DNA of 64,000 bases from SOJA01 sp964598485 (GCA_964598485.1 CAZRCD010000008.1:1-64000); one strand, 5' to 3'; positions 14,650 through 23,750 are shown, numbered from the stretch's first letter. Made by a program: numbers and translations. The notes: a model not told the origin generated them from the sequence alone.

Positions 14650-17323
14650 AGCGAAAACAGCGCTAATAGTAGCCTTATTATTAGTATCGGCTCTTCCCTT
14701 CGTTCAAAAAGCTGAAGCTACGCTAGGTGAAGCAAATGTATACATCATCTGTTTAAACAATGTTCCAACGAATGACTCTTGGGTTGACGATTTTCAAAGT
14801 GTAAAGGATGGAGCAATAGACGCATGTATGTTACAAGGTACTCATATCCAATTTAGCGTGCCTCGGGCTCATCCTAAACGCAGTGTGGATTATCCGCCGT
14901 ATTATGAAGCAACGCCATATGTTGTTACAAGTTGGTCTCAGTATGCAAGCATAATCACAAGCTATAGTGAAGTGATTGTTGTGAACACTCATGGTCAATA
15001 CTTGCCAGTACCTTCAGGCTACACTAAAGAGCAATGGGTTGACAAAATAGCAGACGCTATGTTAAACCGAAGACTAACATGGGTACATGTAGGCGGTTAC
15101 ACATTCTTCAGGGTCTGGTATCAACAGACAGGAACAGGCGAAGAATGGGGCGAGCAAGGTTTCAAGCAGTTAATGAATCACATAAACAAAGGCGACGTTG
15201 ACCTTTCGCCTTACCCGTATTCTGAAGATGAGAGAGCCTCTACATTATTAGGGGATCAGCAAATAGGCTTAAACTGGTACGACAGAGATGGGCGACCTAT
15301 CACTGGCTATGCTGAAGCAACTTTAGGCAAACCTTTGAAAATTGGCGACTTTAAAGAGTATCTCATACTGCCTATATTTGAGTATGGAGAATTTTGGACG
15401 GGTGCTGCCATCGCTTTTGCGAAGGCTGGTGCAAGATACACTGATGAACATGGATGTGGAGCTTACGTGCACATTGGCGCCAGATATCTTTACCTTAGTA
15501 ATGGAAGTGCATTGGATGCTGATTATGGCAGAGGCTTTATTGGCACTGCTGCTGCTTTGTGGGCTGAATCGATGGGGTTTGATGCAAAAATGGACGCAAA
15601 ACATGATGGCAGCTTTTGGGGTCCGAACAGCGAGAACGCAAGCCTCGTTGTTCAGCCTTCAATTTCCGGCGTTCGTAGGATCGGAACTGACTTAAGTGTG
15701 ACGATGACCTTTGCCGTTTACGGTGCGACGCAAAGCCATCAAGACGACGTATTTAGGTTTAAAGACGCGTCATTCCGCATATATGAGGTTTCCGGCAGTG
15801 AATGGTCAAACGTCACGATGAGGGTTGATCTAGGCTTCTCAAGGGAAGGCTACAGTGATGGACTCGTGTTAAGCGGACTCTACGATGAAGGTCAAGCCCC
15901 ATACGGTTTAGCGGCAAGCAGTATCATGTGGATTCTTGGAGCGCCAACACTGTTAGCAGCTCACCCAGTCGCCGCTCCAATTCTCTGGGGCATCGGAGGC
16001 GTTAAACTATTAGCAGGTTGGATTGAGCAAGGCTCCACCATAAATTACAGTGGTGTTGGTGATTTTGACCCGTACATCGATTTCAAATACTTGCCAGCAC
16101 AGAACTATACGGTGTCTGACGGCAAGGCTTATCGGGAGTTTATGACCCTTACAACCGTTGAGCTGTTGATCCCGACTTCTGGAAAAAGCGGTTGGCTTAT
16201 TCTTCCACTAGAATATAATATATCCGCCCTGCCAAGCTGGTATTGGTGGGACCATCCTGGCTGGCTGGACGTTAACGACACTCTTGAAATCGCAATCTGG
16301 TTTCCTGGAGCCGGACAAGAGGATGCTGGAACCGAAGGCGACGCTGGTGACAGCCACGGAGCCGCAACCGAAATAGACCCAGGCAGCTATCATGGCTATC
16401 TCGGCGGCGGGGACAACAACGACTGGTACCAATTCCACGCGAACTCCGGTGAGACAATATCCGTTTCAATGACCCCTCCATCCTACGTGAACTTCGACTT
16501 AGAACTTTACAGCCCGTATAACTCTGACATCCCAAAAGATGAATCCCACAACGGAGCAGGAGCCACAGACAGTATTGAATACACTGCGGACTGTTCAGGC
16601 TCGTGGAGGATTAAAATCAACAGAGTGTCTGGATCCGGAGTGTACTCATTCGACCTAAATCCGGCGTCCTTATACATCTCTGCTTCTTCCGGCGGCACCA
16701 CAGACCCTGTGCCCGGAACCTACAATTACGGCTACGGCTCGTCTGTGGCTGTCACGGCTACCGCGTATTCGGGCTATCACTTCGTGTGGTGGTGGCTCGA
16801 TGGAGGACTAAAGTCTGGAAATCAGATAACTGTTACAATGGACTCTGACCACACGTTATACGCGTACTTCCTCCCTAACGGCGGTGGAGGCGGAGAGCCG
16901 TGTCCAACACTGTTTGTTTGGAACGGCAACGATTACGTTGACTACGGCGTAATAGACATCCACAATCCGTCAGGCGAAGACGTTGTTAGAGAAGTGGCTG
17001 TTCAAATGGAAGACGTGGGCTTAAACAACCATAAAGCTACGTTTAGACTGAGAGAAGGATGGGAAGGCTTGAACTTTTCAGAGTCAGTGATAGACCATGT
17101 TAAGCTGTATGCAATTAACGAAGATGGAAAACTGAAACTATGCCCATTAACACGTGCAAATCACAGCAGTCTCGGAAACGTTCTGCCACAGCTACTGAAA
17201 AGTGACGATATTAGAGTGCAAACGCTCCTTCTAGAAACAATAGACCTAACCTTCAAAGTGCCACACAAAAACGTTCAAAACTTCACATTCGTCATTGAAG
17301 GATGCAACATGCTCAAATACTAG
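14642..17323 (+). CDS. Large multidomain secreted protein (unknown N-domain, PPC-type domain, InlB-like repeat)
   Basis: Signal peptide at 1-27 (LIVALLLVSALPFVQKAEA). Residues about 30-330 are the domain shared with the previous protein (NTHGQYLPVPSGYTKEQW, WVHVGGYTFFRVWYQ, YVHIGARYLYLSNG, GFIGTAAALWAE). A beta-sandwich-like region with a hydrophobic insert (about 420-450) follows. Residues around 565-675 look like a bacterial pre-peptidase C-terminal (PPC) domain (GAATEIDPGSYHGYL, DWYQFHANSGETISVSM, GSWRIKINRVSGSGVYSFDL). Residues near 677-745 match the divergent InlB B-repeat type (YNYGYGSSVAVTATAYSGYHF, WWWLDGG), then a GGGGG linker and a final domain. No C-terminal anchor is evident. It may be a secreted adhesin or glycan- or peptide-processing protein; enzymatic activity is unproven. 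Confidence 0.75.
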   Translation: MRKAKTALIVALLLVSALPFVQKAEATLGEANVYIICLNNVPTNDSWVDDFQSVKDGAIDACMLQGTHIQFSVPRAHPKRSVDYPPYYEATPYVVTSWSQYASIITSYSEVIVVNTHGQYLPVPSGYTKEQWVDKIADAMLNRRLTWVHVGGYTFFRVWYQQTGTGEEWGEQGFKQLMNHINKGDVDLSPYPYSEDERASTLLGDQQIGLNWYDRDGRPITGYAEATLGKPLKIGDFKEYLILPIFEYGEFWTGAAIAFAKAGARYTDEHGCGAYVHIGARYLYLSNGSALDADYGRGFIGTAAALWAESMGFDAKMDAKHDGSFWGPNSENASLVVQPSISGVRRIGTDLSVTMTFAVYGATQSHQDDVFRFKDASFRIYEVSGSEWSNVTMRVDLGFSREGYSDGLVLSGLYDEGQAPYGLAASSIMWILGAPTLLAAHPVAAPILWGIGGVKLLAGWIEQGSTINYSGVGDFDPYIDFKYLPAQNYTVSDGKAYREFMTLTTVELLIPTSGKSGWLILPLEYNISALPSWYWWDHPGWLDVNDTLEIAIWFPGAGQEDAGTEGDAGDSHGAATEIDPGSYHGYLGGGDNNDWYQFHANSGETISVSMTPPSYVNFDLELYSPYNSDIPKDESHNGAGATDSIEYTADCSGSWRIKINRVSGSGVYSFDLNPASLYISASSGGTTDPVPGTYNYGYGSSVAVTATAYSGYHFVWWWLDGGLKSGNQITVTMDSDHTLYAYFLPNGGGGGEPCPTLFVWNGNDYVDYGVIDIHNPSGEDVVREVAVQMEDVGLNNHKATFRLREGWEGLNFSESVIDHVKLYAINEDGKLKLCPLTRANHSSLGNVLPQLLKSDDIRVQTLLLETIDLTFKVPHKNVQNFTFVIEGCNMLKY

Positions 17324-17334
17324 CCTAAAACTTC

Positions 17335-17362
17335 CCTTTTTTTCTGTTTTCTGAAGCTTTAG
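17335..17362 (+). terminator. T-rich downstream element, copy 2
   Basis: Twelve bases after the 893-residue gene the sequence reads ccttttttt, then ctgttttctgaagctttag, matching the element at 13161-13185. The same element closes both leader-headed units, which supports a role in termination or 3'-end formation. Its T run is longer than in copy 1. Confidence 0.4.
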
Positions 17363-17466
17363 GCGTTAGGCAGAACTCGTATTATTTTGTTGCTTGTCTA
17401 AGGGATTCTCCGATTCATGTCTAAATCTATAGAGAGTAAGATGCTAACAATAGGGGAAAATGGGAA

Positions 17467-18315
17467 TTAGCGGGAGACATCGCCGCGTATAATTACTATG
17501 GGTTTATGCTTTACTGTTTCCAGCATCTCCCAACTCACACCTGTTAAATCAACCTTAAACTTCTCAACCATGTCCCATACGGTTTTTCCAGCGCCAAAAC
17601 CCCTCACACGATTTGCAATAGCAGCAATCTTCAAGGCTTCTTCAACGCTTATTTTGCACCCTGCCACAGCAATGGGCGTCGGACGCTTCTTAAGCCCAAA
17701 CACACGCCCAACCACGTAGGTTACGACCCCGCCGAAAGAATGAATGTTTTTCATTGGTTTTGGTCTTGGTGTGAAGTGGAAGTTTTTAAACGAGTAGGTT
17801 TTATCCGTGTCCACAATCATCACAACAACCTTCTTTCCAAGCCTTAACCGTATTTGGTCACGTATTTTTTCCGCTATTTCATCTGCGTCACTTAAGGGTA
17901 AACTGACGTAAGCGTAAGCCAGATTACTTCCGTCAATACCTCCTTCCGAACCAAACATTAAAGCCTGCAACAAGCCAGCCTGCCGCAAAGCAACCTGCTT
18001 ATGACGGCTTCCCATTTCAACTGGATATTCACGAAGATATTGAAGAAGTCTTTCTCGAAAATGACATAGCGGTCCTAGAAGGTGTCCCCAAACTATTTGC
18101 ATCCAGTAGTTGGCTATTAACTCTGCAGACAAACTTGGTTCAATCATGTTTTCATTGACAATATTGCCTATTGCTGTTGAAATCGCTTTCTCCGATACAA
18201 CCACAAAATCTCTATTCAATATCTTTCCTCTAACACCAGCAATTATCTCTTCTGGGAAATTTTCGCCAGGTCTCCAATATTTTGTGGTAACAGCCAACGC
18301 TTTGTATTTAACCAT
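17467..18315 (-). CDS. CofE-like protein (F420-0:gamma-glutamyl ligase family)
   Basis: Belongs to the family of coenzyme F420-0:L-glutamate ligases, which add glutamate to F420-0 with GTP. The N-terminal TTKYWRPGENFPEEI and DFVVVSEKAISTAIGNI are the recognisable parts, followed by the acidic/glycine segment FGSEGGIDGSNLAYAYVSLP and a metal-site-like VMIVDTDKTYSF. Length 282 is near the family norm of 250-290. The family also contains divergent members not proven to act on F420, so the substrate remains open. It is 36 bp downstream of thyX on the same strand; no other F420 genes occur in the window. Confidence 0.72.
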   Translation of the reverse strand: MVKYKALAVTTKYWRPGENFPEEIIAGVRGKILNRDFVVVSEKAISTAIGNIVNENMIEPSLSAELIANYWMQIVWGHLLGPLCHFRERLLQYLREYPVEMGSRHKQVALRQAGLLQALMFGSEGGIDGSNLAYAYVSLPLSDADEIAEKIRDQIRLRLGKKVVVMIVDTDKTYSFKNFHFTPRPKPMKNIHSFGGVVTYVVGRVFGLKKRPTPIAVAGCKISVEEALKIAAIANRVRGFGAGKTVWDMVEKFKVDLTGVSWEMLETVKHKPIVIIRGDVSR

Positions 18316-18351
18316 TTACATCGCATTAATTCCGTCAAAACAAAATGAAGT

Positions 18352-19065
18352 CTAAAGGCTTTGGAAACGTTTCTTTATTTCTTGAATGTTGCATTCTGGT
18401 GGTTTCATTTTTCCTTCAGGGCAATAACCTAATTTTATACATGATGGGCCAGCGTTTTCAAAAAGGACAGGTGCAACCTTCTTGACTTGCTTAAGCATTT
18501 CTGTTGCAGCTTCTCTTATTTCCCACTGGGCACGGACGCAACACCGCAAATTGAAGAAGTGACGTAATTCACGAGCGTTCATTGTTACGATTATGTTTGT
18601 TTTACATGCGTTTGGAAGAATAAACCTTGCATCTTCTTTGGGAATCCCCAGTTTCAGAAGATTATTGTAGGTTTTAGAGATTCTTTCTAATGTTTCTTCA
18701 AACAGTTCTTTTGCTTCAGCTTTGTCTGCTATGCTGGCGGGCGTTACATATTTCTCAAGCGTGTTATAGGTGACGTAGCGTTGGCTTTGTTGAGTATAAG
18801 ATGCAACACGATGCCTGACGAGCTGATGAGTCATGGCTCTGGACACGCCTTCAATGCTGAATGTGAAGGATGCATGTTCAATCACTGAAACATGACCATA
18901 ACCAGTTACCCGCTTAATTATTCGCTTAGCTTTGTCCGAATCCATTTTGTCAAAAATTTCTGAAGGGCTTCCAGTTCTTGTTGATGTTAAGGCTGCGGTT
19001 CCGCATAAAAGTACAGGGTCTGCTGTGTAGCGAAGAAGCTTTATTTTCAACTTTTTTGACCTCAC
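18352..19065 (-). CDS. thyX: FAD-dependent thymidylate synthase
   Basis: Flavoenzyme methylating dUMP to dTMP using methylenetetrahydrofolate and NADPH. The ThyX signature RHRVASYTQQSQR spans residues 84-96, with the FAD/dUMP-contacting EHASFTFSIEGVSRA before it and NARELRHFFNLRCC after it. Length 237 is normal. The frame begins with GTG at 19065, which overlaps the AGGTGAG ribosome site, so TTG at 19050 could be the real start. It replaces ThyA; use of folate C1 units fits the 5-formyl-THF cycloligase-like gene further on. Confidence 0.95.
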   Translation of the reverse strand: MRSKKLKIKLLRYTADPVLLCGTAALTSTRTGSPSEIFDKMDSDKAKRIIKRVTGYGHVSVIEHASFTFSIEGVSRAMTHQLVRHRVASYTQQSQRYVTYNTLEKYVTPASIADKAEAKELFEETLERISKTYNNLLKLGIPKEDARFILPNACKTNIIVTMNARELRHFFNLRCCVRAQWEIREAATEMLKQVKKVAPVLFENAGPSCIKLGYCPEGKMKPPECNIQEIKKRFQSL

Positions 19066-19196
19066 CTTGCAATGTTGTATGAAAGTAGTAAATTTGCTTT
19101 GTGTAAAAAAGAAGGATTTTGAGAAAATTTAAATGGATGATTCATACACAACGTAAAAGAAAGCAGTTGACATTGTTTTGTTAGGGGTGAGTTAGC

Positions 19197-19838
19197 TTGG
19201 ATTTGCGGTTGATAACGTTTTTGATGGAGTTCATAAGCTCTTTCATAAGCTTGCTCGTTGGATATTACGCGTTGAAAGGTTACAAGGAATTCTCAATTAA
19301 GGGGCTTTTTTTTCTCTATTTGGGCTTTATAATTCTTGGGATCGGCACTTTTCTGCGTGTTTTTAGTGCAACATACTTCGTCATATTGCTAAGGGCGTTG
19401 GAACCTGCGCCTCCTTTAAGAAGTCTCATCAACTTGGCGGGGTTGATTTACACTTTGACCCAGCTTATAGCGTATAGCCTTTTTACAGCCACTTACATCT
19501 TGCAAGCTAAAGCTTTGGGTGAACACAGTTTAGAGTTGGGCATGGTTTCTGCTGTTCTTTTCCCAATTTATGGGTTGTTTTTTAATCCGTCACTTGAGTT
19601 AATTGCCATAGTTATGCTTGGATTCATAACTGTACACTCTTTCAATAACTGGATTCTTAAGAGGAGCAGTGGGTCAGCATTGGTTTTCTTGGGCTTCGGC
19701 TTTATGTTCTTAAGTCATCTGCTTTTCTTGTTTATGATAATGGAGCCTGTGTTTCTGTTCTTCGGGCAAGTGACTCAACTGGCTGGTTTTCTGTGTTTGT
19801 TGGCTATGTTGGCTAGGGTGAGCAGGGTACATGCCTAG
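19197..19838 (+). CDS. Polytopic membrane protein paired with a winged-helix regulator
   Basis: Unrecognised integral membrane protein of 213 residues with about seven hydrophobic helices (first at roughly 5-25, last at 180-208) and short loops. There is no obvious catalytic or transport motif. The start is TTG at 19197 behind AGGGGTGAG. The stop overlaps the start of the winged-helix gene by 8 bases, so the two are translationally coupled; such pairs in archaea may be sensor/regulator sets (inference). Confidence 0.7.
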   Translation: MDLRLITFLMEFISSFISLLVGYYALKGYKEFSIKGLFFLYLGFIILGIGTFLRVFSATYFVILLRALEPAPPLRSLINLAGLIYTLTQLIAYSLFTATYILQAKALGEHSLELGMVSAVLFPIYGLFFNPSLELIAIVMLGFITVHSFNNWILKRSSGSALVFLGFGFMFLSHLLFLFMIMEPVFLFFGQVTQLAGFLCLLAMLARVSRVHA

Positions 19839-20121
19839 AGAGCATAAGGAATATCGTTCAAAAGCTCGTATTTACGTGGATATTCTAGCGTCTATTATGA
19901 AGCATGGTGGGAAATCAAGGCCTACCCGTATCCTTTATGGAGCAAACCTTTCGCATGATCGGTTAATGAAGCATTTTGGGCAGCTTATTGAATTGGGACT
20001 TGTGGAAGAAGAAAAACAAGATGATGCTGTGATCTACAAGTTGACTGATAAGGGGAGAAAGTTTCTCATAGAGTTTATTAAGATGGAAAAGTTTGCAGAA
20101 GCCTTCGGAATAACCATTTAG
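19831..20121 (+). CDS. Winged-helix DNA-binding protein
   Basis: A 96-residue archaeal transcriptional regulator of the HTH_45-like winged-helix type. The helices and wing are apparent: YVDILASIMKHG, then TRILYGANLSHDRLMKHFGQLIELGLVEEE, and the wing YKLTDKGRKFLIEFIKMEKFAEAF. It overlaps the preceding membrane-protein gene, so it probably responds to or controls it. DNA target unknown. Confidence 0.82.
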   Translation: MPREHKEYRSKARIYVDILASIMKHGGKSRPTRILYGANLSHDRLMKHFGQLIELGLVEEEKQDDAVIYKLTDKGRKFLIEFIKMEKFAEAFGITI

Positions 20122-20341
20122 CATGAACGATTCGTTTAAATCAATTCATTGTATTTTCAATAATAAAAGAGTTAGAGAATATGAGATGGGATTAGAAATA
20201 CCAGACTTTAGACTAATTTCCTCAATTTCTCTAAGTTTCTGAGCTGGAAGAGAAAAGGCTAGTAAGCAGTTCTTCACAATTCCGCAAGAGCCTTCTCTTT
20301 TTTCTAAGGTCAGAAATAGCCTTTTCTATGTAGACCTTGCT

Positions 20342-20596
20342 TCAAATAAAGACAGCCGCTATTTCCCTTTTTTTCTTAATCTTGAATTTGATCTTGGATA
20401 TGTTCTCCTTGCCGAATTCTCCAGAAGCATCGACTACTAGCAATTTAACACCGCCTTTTCCCTTCTTAAGACTTACAACTGCAATCTCAAACTCGATGCT
20501 TCCAGCAAGCCGATACTTTTTACCCTCCAAGCCATTCTCAATACTATTACTTGTTGAACTAACGAAATCTCTTAGTTCATCACTTTCAATTTTCAT
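20342..20596 (-). CDS. Small protein with a trypsin-co-occurring domain (Trypco2-like)
   Basis: An 84-residue protein. A short amphipathic helix (ELRDFVSSTSNSIENG) leads into strands matching the trypsin-co-occurring domain 2 pattern: a G-x-I/V-E-x-E-I-x-V strand (AGSIEFEIAVVSLKKG), a KLLVVDASGEFGK turn, and a closing ISKIKFKIKKK strand. In known genomes this domain occurs next to trypsin-like proteases and in predicted conflict or signalling cassettes; here there is no protease, and the next gene on the same strand is a helical protein 48 bp upstream. Assignment is from pattern memory only. Confidence 0.55.
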   Translation of the reverse strand: MKIESDELRDFVSSTSNSIENGLEGKKYRLAGSIEFEIAVVSLKKGKGGVKLLVVDASGEFGKENISKIKFKIKKKREIAAVFI

Positions 20597-20644
20597 TTCA
20601 ATCCTTTAATAGTAGCTGTAGTTAGTTTTGAGTACTTAGCCTAG

Positions 20645-21358
20645 TTATTCCTTCTTTTCTTCTAAGCTCTTCTTTTGAGCACTTTTGAGGATAAGTTTGT
20701 TCAAGGAAACAAATTCTGAAATCTCCTTCACAAGATGCTTTATCTTAAATTCATCTCTAAATGCCATCGGTGTTACCATCAGAGTTGCTGCACCAAATAT
20801 TAAGAGACCATGTAGAGTTTGATAGAAACGTGCTGAATCGTAGTTTGTAATCCAAACTGCGAGGTCTTCACCCCTTGGTTCAGAGAAGAATCTTGTCACC
20901 TTGAAGTTCGTATGGATTAACTCTGACAAACTTCTATAGACTTTGTCATAGGACAAACTTTCTCGAACTTCTTTCTTGAGGAATTTAGGAGTAAATCTCT
21001 TGCCAGACCACCATTTCCTTGCTTCATCCTCTCTGTTCAAAAAGAAATACATTAGCAGATGATTTTCAAAAGCCATTCTCAACATAGCCACAGATACATC
21101 ATAGTATCCATTCAACATAGACCGATAGACACATCGCAGAACACGAAGGTTTCGAAGGAAAAGAAGGACAATAGACCACTTTGTATAATCATGCTCTGTC
21201 AAGATTTCACCAGAGTTTGTGGCGAAAAATTTGAAAATTCTGAAAAATAACCCGAACATTTTTTCTACGTGCTGTATTTCTTCCTCAAAACCTTCTCGAG
21301 TCAAAGCATCTACTGCATTCTCTCCATCCCTTATTGTTTCTGACAATGTAATCACCAA
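20645..21358 (-). CDS. Helical protein of unknown function (DUF5677/HEPN-like features)
   Basis: A 237-residue mostly helical protein without signal peptide. A central region (VYRSMLNGYYDVSVAMLRMAF followed by ENHLLMYFFLNRE) and a later LSELIHTNFKV segment resemble the helical DUF5677-type proteins found beside defence genes; I cannot see a clear catalytic R-x4-6-H motif. It lies immediately upstream of the trypsin-co-occurring-domain gene on the same strand, suggesting a two-gene unit. Function is unknown. Confidence 0.5.
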   Translation of the reverse strand: MVITLSETIRDGENAVDALTREGFEEEIQHVEKMFGLFFRIFKFFATNSGEILTEHDYTKWSIVLLFLRNLRVLRCVYRSMLNGYYDVSVAMLRMAFENHLLMYFFLNREDEARKWWSGKRFTPKFLKKEVRESLSYDKVYRSLSELIHTNFKVTRFFSEPRGEDLAVWITNYDSARFYQTLHGLLIFGAATLMVTPMAFRDEFKIKHLVKEISEFVSLNKLILKSAQKKSLEEKKE

Positions 21359-21482
21359 TTAGAGCCATAAGGAATCAATATTAGACACCTCAGATTTGTA
21401 AGGGTTTTGCAAGTTTTTTAAATGTGAGAAAACGGAAAACTTAAAGCACAACCAAAAGAATCAATTAGAGTTGTGATAGAGT

Positions 21483-21974
21483 ATGTCTGAAGCGATTAGG
21501 TCTTACAAGACTATGTATGAAGAATTAACTGAAAAATTTGAGAAGAAACTTGTTGGCGTGCCAATAGTTGGTGTCAATGAAGAGCTTCAAAAAAAGCAAT
21601 TTGGAGGATACAAATGTTGGGTTGATGCAAATGGGTATCTCTTCTATGATCTCCCGACAATAGGCTTTTCGATTTCAACGTTTGAAAAAATAGCGGAAAT
21701 GACAAAACATTTTGAACCAGATATGTTTGTACTGTTCTCAGAATATACTCACCCTATCAATAACGAAAAAGGAATAGAGTTTACCGTTAAAGGAAAAACT
21801 GTTGTTCTATTACATGATAGGTTTCTTATTCGAATGATAGGCATAGGTCCTCCCGAAGAACGTCATCTCTCTGTCGAAGAACTCGCAGATGCATTTGTTA
21901 AGTTTTATGTGGAATATGGAGAACCCAAAAAGAAGATACCGAAATTGGATAAAACGATTTCAGTTAGACTATAA
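21483..21974 (+). CDS. Hypothetical soluble protein
   Basis: I do not recognise this 163-residue protein. It opens with a helix (EAIRSYKTMYEELTEKFEKK), then an alternating strand/helix region with KQFGGYKCWVDANGYLFYDLP, an IEFTVKGKTVVLLHDRFLIRMIG pair of strands, and a lysine-rich end. No membrane segment or metal motif is seen. It is divergent from the preceding minus-strand unit, separated by about 120 bases of A/T-rich sequence suited to promoters. An overlapping ORF at 21889-22176 has Cys-rich sequence but is not convincing. Confidence 0.5.
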   Translation: MSEAIRSYKTMYEELTEKFEKKLVGVPIVGVNEELQKKQFGGYKCWVDANGYLFYDLPTIGFSISTFEKIAEMTKHFEPDMFVLFSEYTHPINNEKGIEFTVKGKTVVLLHDRFLIRMIGIGPPEERHLSVEELADAFVKFYVEYGEPKKKIPKLDKTISVRL

Positions 21975-22317
21975 ACTCTCTTTATCTTGCCAAATCGGCG
22001 GTATATGTGCAAAATGCTCATTTAGTTTAGAAGCTGAAAACATAATTGAGCTAAAAAGAACTAATCAGAATAAGTGGAAAGGCTTGATGCTTCTTTTAGA
22101 AACCAATATGCCTACCCAACCAGCAAAAAGCCCTACAAAACTAGGTTATTACCATATTCTACCTTGTTCGTGGTGAAAATAATCTCTGTGTTTACATCGT
22201 TTCTCAGGATAATATGCAATTTCGCGCCGAAACTGAATCAAAACTGAATTTTTAAAAATCGAAGATTCTTCCACAAGCGTTAAAAATTGATAGATCAAAT
22301 ATGTTGAATGATGCAAT

Positions 22318-22824
22318 ATGAAGGAACTGAAATCTATAGACTATCAAATTCTGTCGGAGTTACTTAAGAATAGTCGTAGGAGTGACAGAACATTAGCTAA
22401 GGTTTTGAAAACCTCTCAACCCACATTCACAAGAAGAAGAACGAAGCTTGAAAAAGACTTTCTTTCTGGGTACACTGCGATACCAAAATGGAAGAGATTT
22501 GGCTTTGAAATTATTGCGTTTACTCTTGTAAGGTCCAATGTCAAGTATGTCAACGCTGAAAAAAGACAACTAGCCCTGAGCGAATTAAGAAAGTGGTTTG
22601 CAAAGCAGCCAGATGTTATCTTTTGTGCAGAAGCAGCAGGAGCAGGACGGGATGGCATTTTCGTTTCAATCCACAAAAGTTATTCAGACTTTGTAGAGTT
22701 TATGGAAAGGCATAACAGTGAGCTTTCAGCTTTACTAGTTGAAAGTCAAACTGTTATTGTAAGCACAAACCCTGCAGCCATCATAAAACCATTCCATTTC
22801 AAATACTTAGCAAATGCAAAATAG
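22318..22824 (+). CDS. Lrp/AsnC-family transcriptional regulator
   Basis: N-terminal helix-turn-helix (IDYQILSELLKNSRRSDRTLAK followed by VLKTSQPTFTRRRTKLEKD) with the family's characteristic opening. A C-terminal alpha/beta part follows (FEIIAFTLVRSN, WFAKQPDVIFCAEAAGAGRDGIFVSIH), resembling the RAM ligand-binding domain. Length 168 is typical. These proteins form octamers and regulate amino-acid or energy genes. It is a single-gene unit with ATG at 22318; regulated genes are unknown. Confidence 0.85.
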   Translation: MKELKSIDYQILSELLKNSRRSDRTLAKVLKTSQPTFTRRRTKLEKDFLSGYTAIPKWKRFGFEIIAFTLVRSNVKYVNAEKRQLALSELRKWFAKQPDVIFCAEAAGAGRDGIFVSIHKSYSDFVEFMERHNSELSALLVESQTVIVSTNPAAIIKPFHFKYLANAK

Positions 22825-23192
22825 TGCCAGTATTCTCACAGCAACACTACCAGCAGTCATAGTCTATAAGAGAAAACATCAAACTCGGAATAAAAAGAGA
22901 GAAGTTTAGCTTTGTTGTTTCTTTCTATGAACTCCCTAGAATGTTTGTGAATTCGAAATAGAAAAAGGAGATTAGAGTGTTTTCTCTAAGTCTGCATACT
23001 CTAAAAAGTTTGTTATCTCTGTTATGTCATAGATGTAAACTTTAAGCTCTATCTTATAAGTTAAGATTTACAGCAAAAACGTCTATTAAATTACCCTCTA
23101 CTCAATGAATCATTCATACGAATCATGCGTCACCCTTTATTAAGACACCAACAAAGCTTCACTTAACAAGCCCAAAAGGAGGTGGAAAAAAC
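22825..23192 (+). other. Intergenic region without a recognised gene
   Basis: A/T-rich stretch of 368 bases with no persuasive coding frame. Near its end are a short inverted repeat (gaatcattcatacgaatcat) and a strong ribosome site AGGAGGTGG at 23177-23185, which sets the ATG of the following exported-protein gene at 23193. The rest probably holds the promoter of that gene. Confidence 0.5.
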
Positions 23193-23708
23193 ATGAAGTC
23201 AAAAATAAAGATTCTCGCCATCACAATAGTAATAGTTGCCGTTGCAAGCGTATTTTTGTGTGCGCCATTGACTAACGCACTTCAGCCCAATGGAGATCCA
23301 GAATCCGGCGTAGAAATACTCAACGGCATGAATTTCGAAGTGCGTTGCAGGTGTAGACCGCGACTTGGAATTCGGCGGGGTTGGTGGTTCCTCAACCACT
23401 CAGAACCCACGGAACTTGACGGAACCGCTGTCGCTCTATTCAAGAACATGCTAATAGTAGACACCGGCGAAGGACAGATACGAATTCATTTGCCACGAGC
23501 ATGGACTGTTAACGAAGATATAATGATGAGAGAGGAACTCTTTGAAAGTGGCTACTTGAGTGAAGGCGAAACCATAACTGTTAAGGCATTGAGAGCAGAT
23601 GTAATCGACAAAGAAGGATTATGCGTTTACTTGCTACTGGGCTATGAAATCATAAACGAAGCTAGCGTTCGCGCGTATGCCGTCTTACCATTCAACATAG
23701 AAACCTAG
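23193..23708 (+). CDS. Secreted protein of unknown function
   Basis: A 171-residue protein with a clear signal peptide (IKILAITIVIVAVASVFLCAPLTNA, cleavage near residue 30). The mature part begins with an arginine-rich segment (RCRCRPRLGIRRGWWFLN) and is followed by a compact beta domain in which GTAVALFKNMLIVDTGEGQIRIHLP and GETITVKALRADVIDKEG look like strands of an OB-like or barrel fold. No family is recognised. Strong Shine-Dalgarno sequence; monocistronic and convergent with the M48 protease gene. Confidence 0.65.
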   Translation: MKSKIKILAITIVIVAVASVFLCAPLTNALQPNGDPESGVEILNGMNFEVRCRCRPRLGIRRGWWFLNHSEPTELDGTAVALFKNMLIVDTGEGQIRIHLPRAWTVNEDIMMREELFESGYLSEGETITVKALRADVIDKEGLCVYLLLGYEIINEASVRAYAVLPFNIET

Positions 23709-23750
23709 GCGCACGTTTTTCCCAATTGTCACAAAATATACTAGCTAGGG

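Noticed and set aside
21889..22176. Cys-containing ORF downstream of 21483-21974 resembling a degraded HNH or intron-maturase end.
   Set aside because: Only a loose C-x2-C similarity, no histidine ligands, start inside another gene, no ribosome site.
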